6,024 bases of DNA from an uncultured Bacillota bacterium (GTDB lineage Bacteria > Bacillota > Clostridia > Caldicoprobacterales > UBA3941). The notes beneath the pieces were generated by a model, which saw only the letters and a list, made by a program, of their open reading frames with translations, made no database searches and was not told where the DNA came from. This document shows, one piece after another, positions 1 to 4,813 of the stretch. Made by a program: the position numbers and the translations under genes. The stretch lies in the NCBI GenBank assembly GCA_937960725.1, contig CALGOY010000149.1:1-6024 (forward strand), read 5' to 3'. Position 1 is the stretch's first letter. Each line of letters begins with the position of its first letter.

Positions 1-1004
1 TTATAGTGACTGCACCCGGTCCAGGAAGCGGGAAACTTGCCACCTGCCTATCCCAGCTATATCATGATCATAAAAGGGGATTGAAATCCGGCTATGCTAA
101 GTTCGAAACTTTCCCCATATGGAATCTACCCTTAAACCACCCCGTAAATATTGCTTATGAGGCGGCTACAGCTGATATTAGGGACTTTAACATGATCGAC
201 CCATACCACTTAGAGGCCTATAATGAAACCGCAGTCAATTATAACAGGGACGTAGAAATATTTCCTGTTCTCAAGAGGATTTTAGAAAAAATAACCGGCC
301 AGGAGTCCATATACAAGTCCCCTACTGATATGAGCGTAAACAAGGCAGGCTTTGGAATAATAGACGATGAAAAAGTGCGGGAAGCGGCCAAACAGGAGAT
401 TATCCGCAGGTATTTGCTATATAAGGTTGAGTACGCTAAAGGCCTTGCCGATAAGGATACAGTCCACCGAGCTCAGATGCTTATGGAAAACTTAAATCTA
501 ACCCCTGAGGACCGAAGGGTGGTAGAACCAGCCCGTGAAGTGGTAAGGCGCAACAAAAAATCAGAGCTAAATGGCACAAGTGAAACTCTGTGCGGTGCAG
601 CTATCGAGCTGAAGGATGGTACTATTGTAACCGGAAAAAATTCCCCACTTATGGATTCAGCTTCTAGCCTAATCCTCAATGCGATTAAGACTGTGTCAGG
701 AATTCCCGACAACATACACCTGCTTTCCCCCAATATCATCGAGTCCATCCAACGGCTCAAAAGCGATATATTGAAGGATAGAAACGTTACTTTAAATCTA
801 CAGGAAACTCTTATAGCTTTAAGTATCAGCGCTACTACCAACCCTACGGCTGAAGTTGCCTTATCTAATTTAAAAGAGCTAGCAGGGTGTGAGGTACATT
901 TTACCCACATCCAATCTCCAACAGACGAAAGGGTGCTTAAGAAATTAGGACTCAATGTAACTTGTGATCCGGAGTTTCCATCTAAAAATTTATTTGTTAT
1001 TTAA
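1..1004 (+). CDS. UPF0371/DUF1846 family protein, 5' part missing
   Basis: The left edge cuts this gene: the frame is already open at base 3 and there is no ribosome binding site before the GTG at base 6, which encodes an internal Val. About 333 residues are visible. From memory, complete UPF0371 (DUF1846) proteins are about 490-505 residues, so roughly the first third lies outside. Family recognition rests on the loop [11 protein letters not shown] (visible residues 1-11), the following [14 protein letters not shown], a block [16 protein letters not shown] (about 34-49), DPYHLEAY (about 66-73), YNRDVEIFP (about 80-88) and [10 protein letters not shown] (about 197-206). The GPGSGK loop resembles a nucleotide-binding P-loop, but I know of no proven reaction for the family; structures exist for members from Firmicutes. 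No signal peptide or membrane segment is visible, so a cytosolic protein is likely. It ends with TAA, 18 bases before a terminator. Family assignment is firm; function is unknown. Confidence 0.9.
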   Translation, partial: IVTAPGPGSGKLATCLSQLYHDHKRGLKSGYAKFETFPIWNLPLNHPVNIAYEAATADIRDFNMIDPYHLEAYNETAVNYNRDVEIFPVLKRILEKITGQESIYKSPTDMSVNKAGFGIIDDEKVREAAKQEIIRRYLLYKVEYAKGLADKDTVHRAQMLMENLNLTPEDRRVVEPAREVVRRNKKSELNGTSETLCGAAIELKDGTIVTGKNSPLMDSASSLILNAIKTVSGIPDNIHLLSPNIIESIQRLKSDILKDRNVTLNLQETLIALSISATTNPTAEVALSNLKELAGCEVHFTHIQSPTDERVLKKLGLNVTCDPEFPSKNLFVI

Positions 1005-1022
1005 TTTAATTATATCGAAAAG

Positions 1023-1063
1023 ACCGGGCTGTCTTTCGCTGCATAAGCAGGCCCGGTTTTTTT
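1023..1063 (+). terminator. Intrinsic terminator after the UPF0371 gene, possibly bidirectional
   Basis: A 7-bp GC-rich stem pairs ACCGGGC (1023-1029) with GCCCGGT (1051-1057) and runs directly into seven T residues (1057-1063). The loop contains a smaller nested hairpin, CTGC (1039-1042) with GCAG (1047-1050). It lies between two convergent genes. On the - strand the same stem is followed by only CTTTTCGATA, so it may also stop the dehydrogenase transcript, though more weakly. Confidence 0.85.
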
Positions 1064-1068
1064 AGTGT

Positions 1069-1977
1069 TTATAATACTTCAGGATTAACGATATATCTAA
1101 GCTCTCGCCCTTCAAAATAATCCACAATATTCCTACTTGCTACCTCAGCCATGTGGGTTCTGGCTTCGAGGGTGGAGGTTCCAATATGGGGTGTAAGCAC
1201 TACCCTGTCCAACTTAAGGAGTTCCTGCGGTATTTTGGGCTCATGCTCAAATACATCTAGTCCAGCTCCAGCTATACGCCCTTCCTGTAAATATTTTACC
1301 AGCACCTTCTCGTCTATAACGGCGCCTCTAGAGGTATTTATAATAAAGGCGGAGGGCTTCATTCTATCTAACTGTTTTTTTCCTATTAAGTGATATGTTT
1401 CTTCGGTAAGGGGAACGTTTAAGGATACTACATCTGATTTTTCTAACAATTCATCTAAAGTGTAATAGCTGGCCCCTAACTCTTTCTCTATGCTTTCATC
1501 TAAGCGCCTTCTGTTATGGTAGTAAATATCCATGCCGAAGGCTTTTGCCCTTCTGGCTACTGCCCTCCCGATACGCCCCATGCCTATGATGCCTAGCGTC
1601 TTTCCATATAGGTTGGTCCCTAAATTTGTCATCATGCTCCATCGGAAGTTTTTATCACATCTAAGTTTTCTGTCGCACTCAGCTATTCTCCTCATGACTG
1701 CAAGCATTAGACCAAAAGCCAGCTCTGCTGTAGATTCGGTTACTGCATCGGGGGTATTAGTTACTACAATGCCAGCAGATGTGGCAGCTTTTATGTCAAC
1801 ATTGTCATAACCGGCCCCATAGACGCTTATGATCTTTAAATTTTTTGCTATTCCTATCATATTAGCATCTAGCCTCGCCCCTGCAAGGAGTATCCCATCG
1901 TATTCTGGCAGCATATTTCTTAGCTCATCCTTAGAAAAACGCTCCTGCTCTGGATATGTAACGTCAAATCTCTCCAT
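1069..1977 (-). CDS. D-isomer-specific 2-hydroxyacid dehydrogenase (glyoxylate/hydroxypyruvate reductase-like), short N-terminus
   Basis: A 302-residue member of the D-2-hydroxyacid dehydrogenase family, which interconverts 2-oxoacids and D-2-hydroxyacids with NAD(P)H in the cytosol. The nucleotide-binding domain carries GMGRIG (residues 132-137, a GxGxxG loop). The usual catalytic triad is present: Arg217 in NTSRGAVID, Glu246 in GLDVFEHEP and His264 in LTPHIGT. After the second Rossmann strand comes HNRRR (154-158) rather than an acidic residue, which suggests NADP(H) preference (inference). The protein starts at MERFDVTYPE. Relatives I recall have about 20 more residues here, forming the first strand and helix of the substrate domain. 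An in-frame TGA lies just upstream, so no longer start is possible. The Shine-Dalgarno fits an out-of-frame ATG better than this one. Substrate unknown; glyoxylate, hydroxypyruvate or phosphoglycerate relatives are alternatives. Confidence 0.93.
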   Translation of the reverse strand: MERFDVTYPEQERFSKDELRNMLPEYDGILLAGARLDANMIGIAKNLKIISVYGAGYDNVDIKAATSAGIVVTNTPDAVTESTAELAFGLMLAVMRRIAECDRKLRCDKNFRWSMMTNLGTNLYGKTLGIIGMGRIGRAVARRAKAFGMDIYYHNRRRLDESIEKELGASYYTLDELLEKSDVVSLNVPLTEETYHLIGKKQLDRMKPSAFIINTSRGAVIDEKVLVKYLQEGRIAGAGLDVFEHEPKIPQELLKLDRVVLTPHIGTSTLEARTHMAEVASRNIVDYFEGRELRYIVNPEVL

Positions 1978-1984
1978 TATTCAT
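1964..1984 (-). other. Six-codon overlapping reading frame (MNNGEI) at the dehydrogenase start
   Basis: An ATG at 1984-1982 opens a six-codon frame that ends with TGA at 1966-1964, inside the dehydrogenase gene and in another frame. This ATG, not that of the dehydrogenase, sits at the normal distance (6 bases) from the Shine-Dalgarno. It may be a translated leader that couples or limits dehydrogenase translation, or it may be accidental. No protein function is proposed. Confidence 0.35.
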
Positions 1985-1990
1985 TATAAA

Positions 1991-1997
1991 CCCTCCT
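1991..1997 (-). promoter_or_regulatory. Ribosome binding site with unusual spacing (dehydrogenase)
   Basis: The - strand reads AGGAGGG (1997-1991), a very strong Shine-Dalgarno. It is 6 bases from the out-of-frame ATG at 1984 and 13 bases from the dehydrogenase ATG at 1977, which is longer than usual. Confidence 0.75.
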
Positions 1998-2016
1998 AGC
2001 AATACTTTATGCCAAA

Positions 2017-2045
2017 ATTATAACACAATAAATCCCAAATATGAA
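2017..2045 (-). promoter_or_regulatory. Extended -10 promoter for the dehydrogenase gene
   Basis: On the - strand, TATAAT (2022-2017) is preceded by TGT (2025-2023), giving an extended -10 element. A weak -35 match, TTCATA (2045-2040, 4 of 6), lies 17 bases upstream. The expected start of transcription near 2010 leaves a short leader that contains the ribosome binding site. Confidence 0.65.
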
Positions 2046-2051
2046 AATAAG

Positions 2052-2080
2052 CTGAAAAATTTAGATGTATCTGTTATAAT
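2052..2080 (+). promoter_or_regulatory. Extended -10 promoter for the aldo/keto reductase gene
   Basis: CTGAAA (2052-2057, 4 of 6 to TTGACA) is followed after 17 bases by a perfect TATAAT (2075-2080), itself preceded by TGT (2072-2074), the extended -10 signature. Transcription should begin near 2087, upstream of the GGGGAGG ribosome binding site (2103-2109), which is 6 bases from the ATG. Confidence 0.7.
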
Positions 2081-2115
2081 ATAATGGGTTATTACTTTGT
2101 AAGGGGAGGTATTCC

Positions 2116-3267
2116 ATGCAGTATAGAAAGTTTGGGGATCTAGGTTTTGAAGTTTCTGTATTCGGTGTTGGCTGTATGCGACTTCCAGTTATGGAAAAGC
2201 CAGACGGCTCCAAAGATTATTCCGCTATTGATGAAGAAGAAGCAATTAAGATGATTCGCTATGCAATAGATCACGGAGTCAATTATTTCGATACCGCCTA
2301 TACATATCATGGAGGAAACAGCGAAGTAGTACTGGGAAAAGCTTTAAAAGACGGCTATAGGGAAAAAGTGAAAATTGCCACTAAGCTGCCGTTATGGCAG
2401 GCCGAATCTTATGAAGATTTTGAGAAAATCCTCGACGAGCAGCTGAAAAGACTTCAGGTGGATACTATCGATTTTTATCTCCTTCACGCTCTTTCTAAAG
2501 AGCGTTGGGAAAAAGCAAAGAATTTAAAAGTCCTTGATTTTCTAGATAAAGCCGTAGAAGCAGGAAAAATACGATATCCCGGTTTTTCATTCCACGATGA
2601 GCTGGATGTTTTTAAAGAAATCATCGACTCTTATGATTGGAAGATGTGTCAGATCCAATTGAATATTTTAGACATGCACTATCAAGCCGGTGTAGAAGGG
2701 CTTAAGTATGCAGGATCAAAAGGAATTCCCGTAGTAATTATGGAGCCACTAAGGGGCGGAAAATTAGCTTCTAACATTCCAGATGATATTCAGGATATGT
2801 GGAATAGTGCAAAAATTAAGCGTTCTCCAGTAGAATGGGCTTTCCGTTGGCTGTATAACTTCCCAGAAGTTACTGTTATACTAAGCGGCGTAAGCACCAT
2901 GGAGCAGCTGAAAGAAAACATCGAGATATTTGATAAAGCCGTACCCAACTCCATGACCGATGAAGAGTTAGAGCTTGTTGTTAAAGTCAAGGAGCTGTAT
3001 GAGAGCAAGACCAAGGTGAATTGCACTAGATGTAACTATTGTATGCCATGTCCTTCAGGAGTATCGATCCCAGAAATATTTAGCCTATATAACGATGCAT
3101 CTATGTTTGAAACCGTTGAAGAATATGCTAACCGGTATAAAAATTTAATCAAGGAAGAAAAGGATGCTTCTAAGTGCATAGAATGTGGAAACTGCGAAGC
3201 TGAATGTCCTCAAAACATCAATATAATCGAAAAGCTTAAAGAGGCTAATGAAGCACTGGCAGTATAA
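2116..3267 (+). CDS. Aldo/keto reductase with C-terminal ferredoxin-type [4Fe-4S] domain
   Basis: A 383-residue fusion of a TIM-barrel aldo/keto reductase (about 1-290) and a ferredoxin-like tail (about 300-370), matching the group known as COG1453. The catalytic tetrad of aldo/keto reductases is visible as Asp59 (FDTAYTYHGG), Tyr64, Lys90 (IATKLP) and His124 (YLLHAL). The tail holds C303-x2-C306-x2-C309-x2-C312-P and C354-x2-C357-x2-C360-x3-C364-P, which would support two [4Fe-4S] clusters. The protein is therefore likely an electron-transferring carbonyl reductase of an anaerobe, in which the clusters could exchange electrons with ferredoxin or a flavoprotein (inference). The substrate is unknown. 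It has no signal peptide or membrane span. The start follows GGGGAGG at a 6-base spacing, and the N-terminus MQYRKFGDLGFEVS is typical for the family. It is divergent from the dehydrogenase gene and transcribed alone, ending in a palindrome. Confidence 0.94.
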   Translation: MQYRKFGDLGFEVSVFGVGCMRLPVMEKPDGSKDYSAIDEEEAIKMIRYAIDHGVNYFDTAYTYHGGNSEVVLGKALKDGYREKVKIATKLPLWQAESYEDFEKILDEQLKRLQVDTIDFYLLHALSKERWEKAKNLKVLDFLDKAVEAGKIRYPGFSFHDELDVFKEIIDSYDWKMCQIQLNILDMHYQAGVEGLKYAGSKGIPVVIMEPLRGGKLASNIPDDIQDMWNSAKIKRSPVEWAFRWLYNFPEVTVILSGVSTMEQLKENIEIFDKAVPNSMTDEELELVVKVKELYESKTKVNCTRCNYCMPCPSGVSIPEIFSLYNDASMFETVEEYANRYKNLIKEEKDASKCIECGNCEAECPQNINIIEKLKEANEALAV

Positions 3268-3270
3268 TAT

Positions 3271-3294
3271 AAGGATGGGGATATCCCCATCCTT
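3271..3294 (+). terminator. Palindromic terminator between convergent genes
   Basis: A perfect 24-bp palindrome starts 3 bases after the reductase stop codon: AAGGATGGGGAT (3271-3282) and its exact complement (3283-3294). As RNA it would form a 10-bp stem with a 4-base loop. The + strand continues TCTTCTTTATTTATTT, T-rich but interrupted, so termination of the reductase transcript is likely. On the - strand the following bases (ATATTATACT) are poor in T, so support for terminating the thioesterase gene is weak. Confidence 0.7.
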
Positions 3295-3300
3295 TCTTCT

Positions 3301-3774
3301 TTATTTATTTTTCCTTCTTGCCTTATAAGCCTTATAGCGCTTTTCCCCTTCTTTAAAAAGCCTTTCTTCTTCCGGTGTTTCCAATATTAAGGGAGGAACG
3401 GGTTTCGGTTTGCAATTTTCATCTAAGGAGACCATTGTAAAGAAAGCTGTCAAAGCCACTTTGGGCGGTCTATCATATTCTAAGTCTTCTACCTCTACCT
3501 TGACCGCAACCTCCATGGATGTTCTGCCTACGAAAACTAACTTAGCCGTACAGGTAACTAGCTGTCCCACCAATATCGGCGAGTGGAATTCTAGCTCATC
3601 CACCCTTGCAGTAACTACATTAGTTCTGCAGTGTTTACGGGCAGCTACATAAGCAGCTGTATCCATAAATTTAATTATTTCGCCCCCATGGACATTCCCA
3701 GCAGAGTTGGCATCAGAAGGCATCATAACTCGAGACATTACCGTTTTAGAATATGAAACTGTCTTTCCTTCCAT
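3301..3774 (-). CDS. Hotdog-fold acyl-CoA thioesterase
   Basis: A 157-residue single-hotdog-domain enzyme that should hydrolyse acyl-CoA to free acid and CoA in the cytosol. The key segment is MPSDANSAGNVHGGEIIKFMD (residues 18-38), matching the acyl-CoA hydrolase family; its GNVHGG form resembles the vertebrate brain acyl-CoA hydrolase (ACOT7) more than the VFGG form of bacterial YciA. Further family features are the strand VTARVDELEFHSPILVGQ (about 54-71) and ALTAFFTMVSLD (about 108-119). The tail from about 134 (PEEERLFKEGEKRYKAYKARRKNK) is highly charged. The reading frame also opens at an ATG at 3837, but that start lies inside the preceding terminator and upstream of the promoter. ATG 3774 has GGAGGGG just before it. 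Chain-length preference cannot be read from the sequence. It probably acts as an oligomer, as family members do. Confidence 0.92.
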   Translation of the reverse strand: MEGKTVSYSKTVMSRVMMPSDANSAGNVHGGEIIKFMDTAAYVAARKHCRTNVVTARVDELEFHSPILVGQLVTCTAKLVFVGRTSMEVAVKVEVEDLEYDRPPKVALTAFFTMVSLDENCKPKPVPPLILETPEEERLFKEGEKRYKAYKARRKNK

Positions 3775-3778
3775 CGTT

Positions 3779-3785
3779 CCCCTCC
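3779..3785 (-). promoter_or_regulatory. Ribosome binding site that fixes the thioesterase start
   Basis: The - strand reads GGAGGGG (3785-3779), 4 bases from the ATG at 3774 (about 8 if counted from its GGAG core). No comparable site precedes the upstream in-frame ATG at 3837, so the shorter protein is preferred. Confidence 0.8.
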
Positions 3786-3787
3786 AA

Positions 3788-3819
3788 TATATAACTTTAT
3801 TATTATATAACTTTATTAT
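3788..3819 (-). repeat. Perfect 16-bp tandem repeat, two copies, in the thioesterase promoter/leader
   Basis: On the + strand TATATAACTTTATTAT occurs at 3788-3803 and again, without gap or mismatch, at 3804-3819. It lies directly upstream of the thioesterase ribosome binding site. On the - strand, TATAAT hexamers occur at 3820-3815 and 3807-3802, so the duplication places two possible -10 elements 13 bases apart. No convincing -35 box stands at the right distance from either. It may be a slippage product, a doubled promoter core or a paired protein site. Confidence 0.8.
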
Positions 3820-3825
3820 AAACAA

Positions 3826-3856
3826 AAGATAGAGCACATTACCAGTGCTCTATTTT
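3826..3856 (-). terminator. Intrinsic terminator of the isomerase-like gene
   Basis: Read on the - strand, AGAGCAC (3851-3845) pairs with GTGCTCT (3837-3831) around a 7-base loop. The stem is extended by an A/T-rich section including one G-U pair (to 3826 and 3856). It is followed by a U-rich tail ending TTTTGTTT. It lies 17 bases after the isomerase-like stop codon and borders the thioesterase promoter region. Confidence 0.8.
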
Positions 3857-3872
3857 AAGTCTAAATACGCTG

Positions 3873-4703
3873 CTATACACCTAATTTTTTTAAATTCTCC
3901 CGGCTCATCGCTGCGCCTACCATAGAAGTCTTACCAAGGGCTGGTCTATCCTGCTCTACTACAAGCCATTCTGCTCCCGTCTCTTCACACGCCTTTAATA
4001 TTGCAGGAAAATCCTGTACCCCATAGCCTATAGGACGGAATCCAAAGGCTTCCTCATCCCCTTCTTGTTTCTCTTCCTGTTCAATGCCGATAAGCTCGTA
4101 GAGCTGCTCAGGCTTTTCCTTTCCGCTCATGACAAAGTCTTTGAGGTGCACAACAGGGGCTCTGCCGGAATACTTTTTCAGATATTCTGCAGGATCTTCC
4201 CCTGCCACATTGACCCAGCAGGTGTCAATTTGGGTTTTTAGTAAATCCTCAGAAATGCTCTTATAGAGAATATCAAGTCCATATTCCCCATCTACTTTTA
4301 CGAACTCAAAGTCATGGTTGTGATACAGCATCTGTATTCCGAATTTTTTAGCGGTGGCAGCTAATCTTTCAATATCTTTGATAGTTTTAGCAAATCCATC
4401 GGTTCCAGGTCTTCGATCTTCTGTAAGATAAGGCACAGCTATGTATTTGCAGCCTATTTCAGCATAATCAGCTATGACCTTGTCTGGATCTGTCAGCATT
4501 TCATCCAGCGGAACATGGGCAGAAATGGGTATGAGACCTAGCTCCTCAACCATCTGCTTTACCTCGCTGGGCTTATGCCCATAAAGACCGGCAAATTCTA
4601 CACCGTCATAGCCCATTTCTTTTACTTTAGCAAGAGTTCCTCTAAAGTCTTTCTCAGCAAAATCTCTCACTGAGTAGATCTGTAGAGCTACTGAAAACTC
4701 CAT
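3873..4703 (-). CDS. Sugar phosphate isomerase/epimerase-like TIM-barrel protein
   Basis: A 276-residue member of the xylose-isomerase-like/AP-endonuclease-2 TIM-barrel superfamily, whose members isomerise or epimerise sugars and inositol derivatives with a divalent metal. Evidence: N-terminal strand VALQIYSVRD (5-14), GYDGVEFAGLYG (31-42) with Glu36, SAHVP (61-65), LYHNHDFEF (126-134), TQIDTCWV (157-164), PVVHLKDF (183-190), FRPIGYGVQDF (222-232) and WLVVEQD (246-252). Glu133, Asp160, His186 and Glu250 are the probable metal ligands by analogy with tagatose epimerase-type enzymes. An acidic, Lys/Glu-rich stretch at about 208-219 precedes the RPIGYG loop. The frame extends to a GTG at 4739, but that GTG has no ribosome binding site and lies upstream of the predicted transcription start. 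ATG 4703 has AGGGGG at a 7-base spacing. Substrate is not assignable; no sugar transporter or kinase is adjacent. Its own promoter and terminator make it a single-gene unit, apart from possible read-through from the coiled-coil gene. Confidence 0.9.
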   Translation of the reverse strand: MEFSVALQIYSVRDFAEKDFRGTLAKVKEMGYDGVEFAGLYGHKPSEVKQMVEELGLIPISAHVPLDEMLTDPDKVIADYAEIGCKYIAVPYLTEDRRPGTDGFAKTIKDIERLAATAKKFGIQMLYHNHDFEFVKVDGEYGLDILYKSISEDLLKTQIDTCWVNVAGEDPAEYLKKYSGRAPVVHLKDFVMSGKEKPEQLYELIGIEQEEKQEGDEEAFGFRPIGYGVQDFPAILKACEETGAEWLVVEQDRPALGKTSMVGAAMSRENLKKLGV

Positions 4704-4710
4704 AATAATG

Positions 4711-4716
4711 CCCCCT
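4711..4716 (-). promoter_or_regulatory. Ribosome binding site that fixes the isomerase-like start
   Basis: The - strand reads AGGGGG (4716-4711), 7 bases from ATG 4703. This favours the 276-residue protein over the 288-residue version that would begin with GTG at 4739. Confidence 0.7.
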
Positions 4717-4741
4717 AATGCAAAATTTAGCAAATGCACAA

Positions 4742-4769
4742 TTTATAATATAGCTTTATATATTTTCAA
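4742..4769 (-). promoter_or_regulatory. Probable promoter of the isomerase-like gene
   Basis: The - strand carries TTGAAA (4769-4764, 5 of 6) and, 16 bases on, TATAAA (4747-4742, 5 of 6). Transcription would start near 4735, leaving about 30 bases of leader. A 13-bp dyad, ATATACAGTATAT (4769-4781), adjoins the -35 box on its upstream side and could be a regulator site, though such AT-rich dyads arise easily by chance. Confidence 0.5.
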
Positions 4770-4813
4770 TATACAGTATATAGTAGGAATACTAGAATTA
4801 CAAGGCGCAATTT

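Noticed and set aside
473..955. A 160-codon open frame on the - strand opposite the UPF0371 gene
   Set aside because: The + strand protein matches a known family throughout this stretch. The antisense translation has low-complexity Ser/Leu composition and no family resemblance.
1151..1810. Open frames on + (1151-1393 and 1532-1810) opposite the dehydrogenase
   Set aside because: They lie fully inside the well-supported dehydrogenase gene on the other strand and encode nothing recognisable.
2790..3652. Antisense frames at 2790-3026 (-) and 3410-3652 (+)
   Set aside because: Both are shadows of the aldo/keto reductase and thioesterase genes, whose catalytic and family motifs define the coding strand.
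3775..3837. A 21-residue N-terminal extension of the thioesterase (MLYLLFIIKLYNN...), which looks like a signal peptide or membrane anchor
   Set aside because: It is encoded by the promoter and tandem-repeat DNA, has no ribosome binding site, and begins inside the preceding terminator. The hydrophobicity is a by-product of AT-rich sequence.
1069..4703. The dehydrogenase, aldo/keto reductase and isomerase-like genes as one sugar-acid pathway operon
   Set aside because: They alternate strands and have separate promoters and terminators. No transporter, kinase or regulator is present, so only weak thematic similarity remains.
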